From Mytilisepta virgata (Eukaryota; Mollusca; Bivalvia; Mytilida; Mytilidae): a stretch of 64,000 bases of DNA. The notes beneath the pieces are model-generated. The model made no database searches, was not told the DNA's origin, and saw only the letters and a program-made list of their open reading frames with translations. Position 1 is the first letter of the stretch; the number at the start of each line of letters is the position of its first letter. This document shows positions 1 through 12,500 of the stretch, in pieces. Location: assembly GCA_028015205.1 (NCBI GenBank), contig CM051518.1, forward strand, positions 58,359,978 to 58,423,977, given 5' to 3'. Made by a program: the position numbers and the translations under genes.

Positions 1-611
1 CATTTTATTATCTTCCGGGAATAGTTAATCATCCCCGTGAACAGTACCAATTGTGCATTCACTAGGTCATTGCTTGGGCATAATGGTTATCCCGGTCAGC
101 AGTTTCGAATCTATTCAGAAACCCTGCATGATGAAACATCCAGTGTTTAAAGGGGTAAGACATGAACTCTGAGAATACCTGAGCTTTTCACAAAGAATAA
201 AAATGTTTATAATTAAGGGCTAAGGATCTCAATGTCTTTTGAGGATTTTTTACGAAGGAATACCCCATTCCCCTGGCAACGTGTATGCGTCTCCTTATAG
301 GCAATTAGAAATATACGTGGTTACGGGGTATGGATATAAATGGTTAATGAGATTTGAACATTGCGTATTAAAACGTGTTTAAGGGATAAACATTTTTAAG
401 GAGTTTGATATAATTAAAACTATTGATTTGAGGGCCGAGGATGACCCCCCTCCCTTTTTAGTGGGGATGTTAGGTTTTTTCAATCTGTTTGTCTTGTCAT
501 GGCGAAAAAGAAAATATATGATTTAGGTGCAGGGTTTTCAATGATTTAAGAGAAAGACTAATGATTCGAAGGGGTGGGGGTTCATCCTTGGGTAAATGAG
601 CTACAGTTGTG

Positions 612-870
612 CTCAGTTCTAACCTCTCTTTAGAACTGTCCTCAACTGTCAGGAGAGCGGTTCTAGAACTGTCATTCTGACACCTTTAGAACCATTTATG
701 ACAGGATGTGTCCTGACCTATAAGCATTCTGGACAGTTCTAACCTAGAACCATTTATGACAGTTCTACCCTAGAACCATTTATGAAAGTTCTACCCTAGA
801 ACCATTTATGACAGTTCTATCCTTAAACCATTCTGAACAATCCTACCCTAGAAATATTTCTGAAATTGGC
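612..870. repeat. 26-bp minisatellite, array 1
   Basis: The core unit reads roughly AGTTCTACCCTAGAACCATT followed by TATGAC. Clean copies start at 735, 761, 787 and 813, an exact 26-bp period, with degenerate copies on both sides. The unit contains the internal inverted repeat TTCTA/TAGAA. The same family recurs at 4960-5153. Confidence 0.9.
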
Positions 871-2433
871 GATAGTTTATGAATTATGCATCAAAATTAT
901 AAGAAATAAAATAATTAATTTGTTGGCATAACTTTCAAGTCACATTTTAACATACCGTAATAGTTTACAGGGTACAAAAAAAGAAGTTCTGTTTTTTAAT
1001 TTAAAACTTCAAAATATGAAGTAGTTACATAATTATTAAGTTTGTAACAATACATTAAACCTTTTTTTAGATGCTGTAATTCCCCATAGTCTGATATTAA
1101 AAAAAATATATATCACCTGTGTAATCAGGAAAAAGGTTTTCTATAAATTTAAAATAACTTCCGATACCAAGGGAAAGAACCCCATTTGACTGCTATAAGA
1201 CTGGTTTCCGATTTTAGTCATTGGATATATCGCCTATATTTCAATCTCGCAATAACAGTTTTGTTGTCGTCTAGCGTTGGTATGTAATCGATCCCATTCT
1301 CTACGGTATTACAGTTTTTAAAAAAAGTTAAATACTTTGCTTAGTAAGCGTCAAAAAGCATCAATTTTAATAAAGTTTTAAGAAAATTATTTAATTTGAC
1401 TGAATAATTGGCTCCACTTAAAGACACTGAACCGAGAATGTAAAAATTATTTTCATGTGTAATTGCTTCGCATCACGGCGCGGAGCTTATTAGTTTCAGT
1501 AGACATATACGCCATTTTGAAATAATTACTGATCGCTGATTTGTTACTTTATGATGCGGCTGAGATACAGCAACATCCATTGGTTTAAATGAGATAAAGA
1601 ATTACAGACTTTACTCGTTCAGGATAAGTCATCAAAAGCCGGAAAATTAACTATGTATATATCAGTTCCGATCAACTGTCATTACATGTTTTTGTAATAT
1701 TCATATATTCTGAAATTCATTATTGAAATCAATTATTAATACGTATATATTTGCTTTGTTAATCTGCCATATACATAGTTTGTTTTGCTTAATTGTATAC
1801 ACTATAATCCCATGTTTACAACAGAAAATGCATGATCTCTACTTTATAACTTCTGCCAAACTAGGCACACCTCCAGAGTCGTGTCTATTTGTTGTTTTCG
1901 CGCGGAAAATTTTACTGGTCAACAGAGAATTCCAATACTAAATCAACAACCACAAGCTAACATATTACCATAAATTAAGATACAACGAAGCAGTCCACAG
2001 CTTTCTAGAAAGCTAAAACTTGTATGTAATATTATGTTCCGCCTGCGTTCTTTTCGCTAGCGCAAATGTAACCCGTCAAAACAAATGGTTCAACGTGAAT
2101 CACTGTCGAAGTTTATCCACAAGATAAGGGTCTCAGAAAGAGTTAAAATAATCCATTTATAAAGCAATGCTTGTTTCAATTGTTTTACTTACAGTGCATT
2201 GCTGTTTAAATGTATTCTGCGGTTGCCTGTAGGGTGGAGAGTTGAATGTACAATTTCTTCAGTCAAAGACCACAAATCAAGGACAATGAGGAATGATAAA
2301 ATAATCTGTATGTTATGTGTTCATTTAAATTATGACAAATGTAAGACGTCAAACAGATAATAATCAGTTACACCTGTAACAGTTTGTACTTTAATGAGTT
2401 GTATTTTACATTAGGCACGTTGTGGGACCATGG

Positions 2434-2528
2434 CAGACACAGGCATTTGTTTCTGTTAAAAAAATACAATATATCCGTATGTTATTATAAGGATATATGG
2501 CGTGTTTTTAACAGAAAAAAGTGTCTGT
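2434..2528. repeat. Imperfect hairpin
   Basis: CAGACAC, TTCTGTTAAAAA and ATATCC in the left arm are mirrored by GGATAT, TTTTTAACAGAA and GTGTCTG in the right arm. It is a foldback sequence of about 95 bp, probably the relic of a non-autonomous element. No target-site duplication was recognised. Confidence 0.6.
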
Positions 2529-2939
2529 GGATAAAGTATCCTGACATATTCAACTATATACAACAGAAACCCACGCACAAAACATTTAAAATTCATAAAC
2601 AAGTCTTACTTAATTCACAGACAGTCGACACATATATCTAGTTTCTAACTTGTCTGCTTTCACTTTTAATATTTCAAGGCAATATTTGACATAATAATCT
2701 ATTTCCCTGAAGTTTTGCTGTTATGAGTAAAATTACAGGATCGCAGGAGTCTGTATTGCTCCCTGGAGTTGGTTTCACATCCATGTTAAAATTTGGTGTC
2801 AATGGGCATTGTGTACAGTTTATAATTGTTATAAACTAGATTGAGGCACACTAACATAGTTTTTTAATAAATTTATGAGATGTTAACATGCCATCTGTGC
2901 TAACTGTTAACCAAACTAATTATCCCCGCACTTTGGCAC

Positions 2940-3890
2940 TTTTAAAGAAAGTTATGGTATAAAGCGATTGTCTCCGTCCGTCTGTCCATCTGTCAAACTT
3001 TCGTGTGATACCAACTCCTTCTTCACTTTTGGATTTAAGAATTTAATTGTACCCCCCCCCCCCCCTCCCCCACCATAATCGAAGTTTGGTTTCAGTCTGT
3101 CTGTACGTCCGTCTGACGGAAATAACGTTGTTCGCAATTCCTCCTACATTACTTGCATGATTTTCATGTCCGTTGTCCGTCGTCCACAAACCACATTTTA
3201 ATCTTCTCCTCAGAAACCACTGGGCCAATTGGGACCACACTTTGGTGGAATTGTCCTTGGGTGGTACTATTAGAAAATTGTGTCGGTGTCCCCAACCTTC
3301 GACCAAGATGGTGGCCAATCTAAAAATAGAAAAAGGGGAGTCCAAATTTTAACTTTGCTGAGATGATCCTTGGGTAGTCTCCTTCCAAAATTGCGTTCGA
3401 GGTTCCCGACATCTGACCAAGATTTCCGCCACAGCGGAACTTAGTTTAACATAGGACCCTATTGGAAATTCCCATAAAAATCTTCTTGTCTGAAAATACT
3501 TAGCCAATTGGAACCGGACTTGAGAGTAATGGTTCGTAGATGGTCGTCTCACAGAAATATGTCCTATGACCTAGAATGTCAACAAAATTCATTAAATAAT
3601 CTTCTTGTCTGTAAAAACTGAGCCAATTAGAACAAGACTTGGCAGCACTGGTCCTTAGATTGCCCCCTTTTAGAATTATGTTTAATGACACGGACTGTCA
3701 ACTGAGATGGCCGCAACAGCTGAACATAACATTGGACCCTATGGGAAATTTATGAAAAAATTCCTTGTCTGGAACAACCGAGATGTTGGAACCACACTTA
3801 GCAGCAATGGACCTTAGATGGTCATCTTTCAGAATTGTGTCCGTTGATTCAAATTATCAACCAAGATGGCCACCACAGTCGTACTTTTAA
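2940..3890 (+). repeat. ~165-bp tandem dispersed repeat, plus orientation
   Basis: Repeated phrases of the form 'CCAATTGGAAC...', 'TGGTCCTTAGATGG', 'CAACCAAGATGGC' and 'ATAGGACCCTATGG' recur at about 165 bp. The left part (2940-3130) is a different repeat, rich in CCGTCTGTCC and with a poly-C run at 3052-3065. Short open frames across it are repeat artefacts. Related blocks lie at 9480-10613, 28640-29580, 38420-38960, 44104-45010, 47862-48190 and 55530-55700. Confidence 0.85.
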
Positions 3891-4959
3891 CCCTGTGGTA
3901 ACTGGTCGCTATATGCAATAGGCAATGCACTATCAGGTGAGCAGTAAGGCTGATTGGATCCTCTGGTTCAATTATCGTTTTATTTCTATACGGCATTGTC
4001 ATACACCATATACAGATGCGCACTAAGGTTTTAGTATTTTTATTTTCTAAAATGTGGGCCCATAGGGGTCGAATTTTGAAAAACTATCAATTTAAGCTTC
4101 AGTGTGATGAAAATTATGGTATTTGCTAATAGTCATATATGTGTAAATCTGGATTTTCACGCTTCTCACCTGTTGTCATGGTAACCGAATGTTGACAGAA
4201 ATTTAAAGCATCTTTTATTTGATTCTCACATTATCAATATCCAATAAAAATTATGCATAATTAAGAAAAAATTCACCATATATGCCACATTCTGTACATA
4301 ATTATAAATATAGATAGACAAATGCCATTTATTTCTGTTTCCGTTGGGTAACAAACATGTGTATAGTTCCCAAAATAGTCTGGTGATCCATATATTTCTG
4401 TTTTTTGCACATTTTTGGACTATCATATGTAAAAATTTAAAAAAAATCATTAAAACAATTTTTTGGAAATTCAAGGAAAACAGAAATTTTTACAGAAATC
4501 TTCTTTTTTTGTGTGTTGCTATGCTGAATGCATTAGGTCAGAAATTAAACGTTATGCTTACCAATGCCATTATTTGTGGTTTTACTTTTTAAACAGTATG
4601 TATGTGATAGCGGCAGAACAAACTTTCATTTTACTTTCAAAGGCTCTAATAAAATTCCATAATTATTACTTCGGGTATGTATTTATTCATACAATGGAAA
4701 TTCCAACTTTGGATACCGTTACCATGGAAACGAACCTGGTGACATGCTATTTTTTTATCAAATTTTGAAAGCGGTCCATGTAAAGTATGTTTATGCAACA
4801 GTTTAGAAAAATTAATTGGGTAGAAAAAAAGCTATATCTATAGGCATCCACCTTAATACATTAAGAACCATTATCAGTTTACTTATTCAAGAATCTAAAA
4901 CGTCATCTTTTTGACACAACAAGTTGTTCTAAAATAAATTGTACATCCTATAAGTTATT

Positions 4960-5153
4960 CTAGTCCAGAAACATTATTGACGGTTCTACTCTAGAACCAT
5001 ATATGACAGTTCTAGAACCATTCTGGGCGGGTTCTATCCTAGAACCATATATGACAGTTCTAGAACCATTCATGACAGTTCTAGACTAGAGCCATTTATG
5101 GCAGTTCTACCCTAGAACCATTTATGACAGTTATACCCTAGAACTGATCTCAA
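4960..5153. repeat. 26-bp minisatellite, array 2
   Basis: Variant copies of the TTCTACCCTAGAACC / ATTTATGACAG unit seen at 612-870, here more diverged and partly truncated. The two arrays lie about 4.3 kb apart in the same orientation. Confidence 0.85.
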
Positions 5154-5389
5154 CTGTATATATCATTTCATATGTCTTGTCATTTGGAATACGAAAGTAT
5201 AATATTTAGGTGTCGGTTTTCTGGTTTTATAAGTTGCAAAATATGTGATAAATAGATTAATACATGGCCTTTTTCATATTGCCCTTTTTATCAGCCCTCT
5301 GCTGATATCGTCCCTCGGGCTAAAGCCATTAAGGTCGGTATCAAGGTCTCGGGCTGATAACAAGGACAGGCGAGGTATGTGAAATTTGG

Positions 5390-5835
5390 TGCGTCTTACT
5401 ATGGGGAATAAGAAAATGTATGGTTTAGGGGTGGGGATTTTCACGGTTTTGAGATAATTTAACATCATTGATTTGATGGGATTGGTGATACATGTGGACC
5501 CCCCTGGGGAAGCGAGGTATGTGTCATTTGATGCATCTTACCATGTTGGATAAGAAAATGTATGATTTTAACGCTTTATAAGATAATTGGACATTATTGA
5601 TTTATGGGGGTGAAGATCACCCTACTGAAAGAATGAGGTACATGTCAGTTAATGTGTCTTGTTACGGAGAATAATAAAATATATCATTTAAAACAATTGA
5701 ATTTAATTGCATATGAAATTTTAAAAAATCATCGACTTTAGGGGGTGGTGTTGATACCTCTGGAGGAACGAAGCATATTTCATTTAATAGGTGTTGTCAT
5801 GGTGTATAAAAAAATATATGATATGATATGGTTAT
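5390..5835. repeat. Degenerate ~120-145 bp tandem repeat
   Basis: Four successive segments, at about 5390, 5531, 5651 and 5791, begin with variants of 'GTGTCTTACCATGG..GAATAAGAAAATGTATGATTT' (split here as a consensus). Each continues to a G-rich 'TTGATGGGGGTG' stretch and an 'AACGAGGTATGTCATTT' end. A single similar unit sits at 425-600, next to minisatellite array 1, so the two repeat families are neighbours at both loci. Confidence 0.65.
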
Positions 5836-6387
5836 TGATCACTCTTGAGTTTTTCGATGAAAAAAACAATTCACCATTGTGTCTTATAGTAAACCCCTAG
5901 CCACTTTGAACTGCTCCGTATACGTCTCAGTGACCCCCATCAAGCAATGAATAGTATCAGGCACATCCAGAAACATGGATCTTTCACCATTGAAAACCTA
6001 AGATTCATATCTCTGTCGGTTCTTAAGATCTTGAACGAACAAAATCGGAGAGGAAGAAAAACAATGTTCGATAAAAATCGTAAATCAAAAGCTATAAGTC
6101 TCCCACTTCGTTTGGGAGACTTAAAAACAGTCTGTTCATGTATCACGTTCTGAAATTATGCGTATAATTTTATAGACATTTTTGTTAAGGTTCATATTTT
6201 GAACTAAGGTAGAAGGGAAACAGGAAAATATCATCCATCACAATAAGTTCAAATAAACGCGAAATGATAAAATATATGCACTCATAAATGCCCCCCCCCC
6301 CCCTTTTTTTATATAGATTCAGCGTTATATAACCTAAAAATAAACATTTGAATGAAACATTCAGATAACTTTTTGTTCAATTTACAG

Positions 6388-6564
6388 ATCATAATCTTGC
6401 CTTAAAAGGGTCTGTTACCAAGCAATCTGGGTCAGATGCTAATTCTGTAAATGATGGTAACAGAACTGCCAGTTCATGTATCATTTTATCTGGAACGAAC
6501 AAATGGCTAAAGGTTGATCTTTCGTTTACGAGTATAGTTACAGCAATATACATCCATTTTGGAG
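6388..6564 (+). CDS. Exon: fucolectin/F5-8C-like domain, first half
   Basis: Phase 1-1 exon between TTTACAG and GTAAGT. It encodes [21 protein letters not shown] and WLKVDL, then IYIHFG. This is the N-terminal half of the eel-fucolectin/tachylectin-4/pentraxin-type (FTP) galactose-binding-like fold, which typically opens with N-x-A and has WWxVDLG-like and I-x-x-V-x-I/V-x-x-R strands. Being phase 1 on both sides, it can be shuffled as a module. Confidence 0.85.
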
Positions 6565-9500
6565 GTAAGTGAACACTTTGTCAGAAGATGAGTAAAATTG
6601 TTCTGTAAACCTTTTATTTGTAAACGCATAAATTAATAAAAAAAACTCATTCATTAGTAAAAATGAAAATAAAAGATAATCACAACGTAAGGCATTGACA
6701 TCGCTAAAAGTGTATAACTGATAAACATATACATATATGTAATTAAATTGTTGTTCTGACAAGTCTTTTTATCAAGCATAACGGTATAGTATATCAATGT
6801 ATGTGTTTTTATATATTTCTTATTGTTCATATGTTAGCACAGTTGAAAACCAGCACTTTTTGTCAATTGGAATTACCTATCATTGAGCAGTGTTTGAGTT
6901 CAGCTGGGCATAGTAAGGGTATTAATAATCATAATCATTTTAATATGCTTTTTACTACACCATATGTTTGTTTTCCATTTTATTTTGGTTTCATTCCAAA
7001 TTATTCTTTATGTGTTAAAAAAATTAGTGTTATGCCCATCGGGGTCCAAAATCGGATAAATAAAGAACTTTGAACATTATCTGATATGTGTAATGTTTTG
7101 AAGGTAAACGTTAACATGCTTAAACTATGTATAAGTAAACAATTACAACAATAACTGAAATATTGCTCATTTGCAATTTTGAAATGTCTACTTATTTTTA
7201 GCTTCTGATACAGAGGTAAATGATGGTGTCCATGTACTTTATGGAAGTAATTCAAGTACCTCTTGGGCTAGTAGTATACAATTGTACAGCGGGGTCATTC
7301 CAAGACATGACATCACCGTTCAAAATGGTATCTTCAGATACGTCTATTACGTTCCGCCACAGAGTAACTCAAATCTTAGGCTACATATATGCGAAATGGA
7401 AGTAGTGGGTACGTGGCTTATGATTTATTAATACGATCATTTAGACTGTAACTTTAATATTTAGATCGACGTATATGACATATATTATCTTTTGAAATAA
7501 TTCAGGGCAGCCATAAGTTTGCTGGATGCTGCATGTGGTAGATTATTTGAGCTTTATATCAGAACTGATAAACTTTATGTTAGTTGATATATTCGTCGAA
7601 TTCTAAGGCTAATGCTGTCTTCTTCTGATTTTTAGAGTTTTGCTATTTCATGTATAAATTTTTCATCCGTTTGTTTATATCTTTACAATTTGAATTATGG
7701 ATTCACCTTATTTTGGAATTTTCCTCTCTGTATTTTTTTAATGACACTCGCGACGAATTTTATTCTAACATAATATAAGCATAATTTTTTAAACAGATAA
7801 TTGGAAAGAAATGTCTGTTTAATATGCAGCAGGTATCCTCGCCAATTTTATTTAACAAATATTTTCTCTAGATCTTGTCTAATGTTTGTCGTTTCTGAAG
7901 TTTAGGACGTACAGTGGTATAGCGGTCACATGACTTCGCAAATATTAAGGGCATAAAAAAGTAAAAGAAACGGGACACAAAATAACCGACGCCTAGGAGT
8001 AATTTGGACATTAGAAATATGAGTAAAAATACGAGTTTATGTAGCTTTATATCCCTTTCCAACTAAAACGAAAACATGAAGCTGAGAAAAATTGATTGGA
8101 AATGCTCAGCAGGCCAGAAGAATAAGATCGGCCTGCTTATCGTCGGGTTCGCAGTCGGCAGTTTGAGGATGGAAATATGTCTTCAGATGATGTTCACACT
8201 CTTTTTCAAATTAATAATCCCTAAAAACCTTTACCATGAAGACAGCTCACTTAAGAAAACAGGGATTCTAAAACCAGTGAAAGTTTACTTTCATATATCA
8301 TGTGGTTTTCCAATTGTGAAGTACATGTTTTATAGGATTAACAGATACTAAAGAAAGAATGTGTTATTTAACTGCCATTTATACATGTTTGTTAATCATT
8401 TGCACCATGGACAATCTAACTAAATGTTCCTCATTTTGTGCATTGGAATTAAATGTCCTACCCGTTACCAATTCTTTTTTTTACAGACAACCATTCATTT
8501 TATTTATATTAATTTTCATATCTTTATTCATAACTTTATTTCATACTACATCGAAATACCTTACGGCTATCTGATTGTGAAGTTTATGGTGGATGTTGAT
8601 ATACAATGTAATTTAAAATTCAAGACGAGCTTTTCAAAAATATAAAAGAATGTGCATGCTTTACTATAACGTTAATGTAACACAATCAAACTGAAACTGA
8701 TCCAGGTCTTCAATTCGAAACTTAGATTTAATACTACCACTAGCTTAAGTAACTTAAATTCTAACTGCACAAACTCAGGCACTTATTTTGACCATGTAAT
8801 TTCTCTTTTCAATTATTGGTTTTGTGATTATATCAAGTGTCTTGATACATCAGTATTTCCCCAATGTACAACATGTAGCATAAGTGTGCATCTGACCTGA
8901 CCATAGAAAACAAACATTATGTTAAATATAAACTTATATTCACGACATTAAAAACTGAAAAGGAATAAACTTAGATGTCCATTTTAAATCATTCATTGTG
9001 TGTGGTCATGATTTGTGAGTTTTGGAATGTTTTGTGTCATGTTGTCCTTGTTTTCCTTATCTGGACTTATGGTTTTTGAGACAATTGTTTCATTACAATT
9101 GCGGTTTTCCCTGACTTCTTCAAAGATTGCCAATTTTCCTGCCGACGTTCGGTGGTTCTCTCTGAGTACTCCGGCTTCCTCCACCAATAAAAACTCGAAA
9201 TAGCCAAATGTGCTTAAAACGGCTTAAAACCCCAACTAAACAAACAAACAATGAATATATGCTTAAGCATCTGTGAAAGTTACATGAAATTCCATCAAGA
9301 CATATACATATGTAAAGGTGACAAAAACATGAAAGACCGCAATCACTTGAGGGACTAAAACTTGAGTAGTGTAGAGAACTAGAGGCTCTCAATAGCCTAT
9401 ATCGCTAACCTGGATTTAACTTTTCACATTGAGCAGGACTAAACATTTAAATGTTGCAGTCAATTTCGCTGTTTTTTCTACAGGGTTCTATGTTTAAATA

Positions 9501-12500
9501 AGTTTGGCTGTGGCAGCCATCTTGGTTGACAGTCCAGGTCAATGGACAAATTTCAGCACCATTACTGCTAAGTCTTGTTCCAACTGCCTAAGTCGTTTCA
9601 GATAAGAAGATATTTAAATGAATTTTCCCATAGGGCCCTATGTTAAACTAAGTTCGGTTGTGGCGGCCATCTTGGTTGACAGTCCGGGTCATCGGACATA
9701 ATTCTGAAAAAGGACATCTAAGGACCATTGCTGCCAAGTCTGTTTCCAATTGGACAAGAGGTTTCAGACAAGAAGATTTTTCAATGAATTTTCCCATAGG
9801 ACTTATGTTATAACTAAGTTCGGTTGTGGCGGCCATCTGGGTTTACAGTCCGGGTCATCGGACATTATTCTGAAAGAGGACCATTTTAGGACCATTGCTG
9901 CCAAGTCTGGTTCCAATTGGTCAAGAGGTTTCAGACAAGAAAGAAAGATTTTTCAATGAATCTTCAATGAATTCCACTAAAGTTTGGTCCAAATTGGCAC
10001 AGTGGTTTCAGAACTGAAGATCTTTAAAGGAAAGTTTACGCCGGACGCCGTCTTTAAAGGGTAAAAACTCCTATAAGGGGCCAATCAATGATTTTGGTAC
10101 TGTTGACTTATTTTTAGATCTGACTTTGCTGAACATTTTTGCTGTTTACAGTTTGTCTTAATCTATAATAATATTCAAGATAATAACCTAAAACTGCAAA
10201 ATCTCCTCAAAGTTAACAATTCAAGGGCAATAACCCAAAAAAGGTTGACTGATTTGTCTGATAATTTCATGGCAGGTAGATGTTGACCTGATGAACCTTT
10301 TTACCCCATATCAGTTTTGCTCTAAATGCTTTTGTTTTTAAGATATGAGACAAAAACTGCAGTTTACCTGTATGTTCTGTTTCCATGTCGGCCATTTTGG
10401 TTGGCAGGCAGGGTCATCGGACACATTTTTTTAAACAAGATACACTAATGATGCTTGTGGCCAAGTTTGGTTCCATTTGGCCCAGTAGTTTCAGATGAGA
10501 ATATTTTTGTAAAAGTTAACGGACGACGACGGACGACGACAGACGCCGACGCACGACAGTCGCCAAGTGACAAGAAAAGCTCACTTTACCCTGAGGGTCA
10601 GGTGAGCTAATAAAAAGGGGAAAACGTGTCAGTATGGTAGTCATAGTCATCTAGTTGTTGATAAGCTTCATATATGTGGATTGACATGATTATGAATAGA
10701 AAAAGAAAACATCTGGAATATACACCCCAGAGACACTAATGAAACCTCATGGTAAACTTCAATCTAATACTTAGAGCTGTATTCTATTACAAACTTATCT
10801 AATATAGTTTGAAAGAACAGTTTTTAATTTTTTGTAGGAAAACATCCTAAGCAAATTCTAGTTTCTGGACAAGAAATACAAGTTCATATTGATATGATTT
10901 AAATATCAAGAATTGTCAGTCGTGTAACGTTGTGTAATTTCAAAATGGTGATGTGGTTAGCAAGAAAACGTGTGTACCTATTGCCATTCTTGTACCTTTG
11001 CAAGCGTTCTTCTGGCCATTGACCAGCATTGAAAAAGTAAACTGTAATGCCACCAATCTCAATACCAGGCATGTATTTATGATAAGTCATTGGTCGATGC
11101 TGACCCTTATTGACGTCCTGCAAGAAAACAACTGCCCCGTCTTCATTTACCATTTTCCGAGTCCGACGCTCCTTACACAATTATTTGTAGTCCTCCTCCT
11201 TTATTACATCGAGATTCTATTTGGATGATTACTGTACAAACTGGTCTAACTGCATTAACTTTGTCCTATTAAATTTTGTAGCAGAAACTAGCCTTCTTTG
11301 TTAATATTTCTTAAGTTCGGTACTGATATTGAAATTTTGCGCCAATTTGGTGAAAAGTACCCTATATTTTATCATGTGATTCCCAAAATCACGTGATAAG
11401 ATACGACTGACAACATATCTCGGAAACGACGTAATGTCTAGCAATACTTGTGCGCACAAGGGCGTTACAGTTTTGGTTTTAATGTCAATAGAATAATATT
11501 TTTTAAAAGAAACTACTCATTACGATTGTAGAATATGTGTTCTTGTTTAGTTTGAAATATCATATGCGGCAATGCATCAGTTTATAATTCATAAAATATG
11601 TATATTTCGAAAGTTAAGACTTTACATTCATTATGTCCATTAATTTAAATAACATAGTAATTGTGACATTAAACACCAAAATGTGAAAGGTGTAAACAAA
11701 TGAAAGGTTTGTGGGAGCTTTGTGGATAATTGCCCTAAGATGGGTTCTGTCATTTGCGTGGGTGCATTTATGCAAAAATGTACAATATCGCTTCTTCCCT
11801 ATCACAGATACAGAGTTTGTCGTGATTTACGAAGTCTTCAAACGTTTCTCTGAACCAGAATCGTTGTTTTATTGAGGGTTACAACAAAGTTATTTTTGAC
11901 ATAAACATAACTATAGCTGCAACATTTTCCCATTTTGAGCTCAAATTTTGTTAAAAATCTTGTGTACATACATGGCCACCCTCATCGTGTGCATACTTAG
12001 AACGCTTTTTACTACAAAACATATTATCGTTGCATATCTTTATGTGTTTTTATTACTCTATATAGAATATAAAATTACATGTAAATAGTTGATAATAACG
12101 TTCATCTCTGTCCTTAAATAACCAGGTGGGTGATGAAATTGAGAAAAAGATTGGATGAACCCAAATTCATCAAACATCTTAAAACATTTAAAAATTCACA
12201 TATGTGTCCTTCATCAAAAAATATGTGATGGGATGATACCGTACCGAAAATTATGCTTCTACTGTCGTTAGTGACCGCTTTAGCCTCAAAGCTTCCAAAA
12301 TAATTATCTAAATATGATGTTCTACTTAACATGCTTAATATATAACAATTATATAAATCTAGAGAAACGTATTCTAAAAGATACCATAACACGTTACGAA
12401 CTAAACTCTTGTAATTAATTAAAGTCTAAAATATTCTTAATTATTATTCCAAATCTAGAACAGTATAAATACTACGAATAACTACTAAGGCAATTTCTAT

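Larger units (their letters stand above)
1..6387. other. Upstream region without a supported exon
   Basis: No coding exon could be supported here. It should hold, or lie downstream of, the start of the receptor phosphatase gene, because the first recognised exon (6388) begins mid-codon in the lectin domain. A hydrophobic reading frame near 1723-1941 begins with TTG and has an in-frame stop just upstream, so it was not accepted as a signal peptide. The recognisable content is repeats, listed separately. The stretches 871-2430, 3900-4955 and 5835-6387 are AT-rich and show nothing else I can name, apart from a poly-C run near 6292-6303. Confidence 0.6.

Noticed and set aside
612..870. CRISPR-like array
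   Set aside because: Repeats are contiguous without unique spacers, and the genome is eukaryotic; it is a minisatellite.
1723..1941. Hydrophobic open frame resembling a signal peptide
   Set aside because: It begins with TTG, an in-frame stop lies immediately upstream, and no donor in the needed phase follows the hydrophobic part.
10899..11180. 93-codon minus-strand open frame with coding-like composition
   Set aside because: No recognisable domain, no clear start or splice borders; possibly a fragment of an unknown element, but not supportable.
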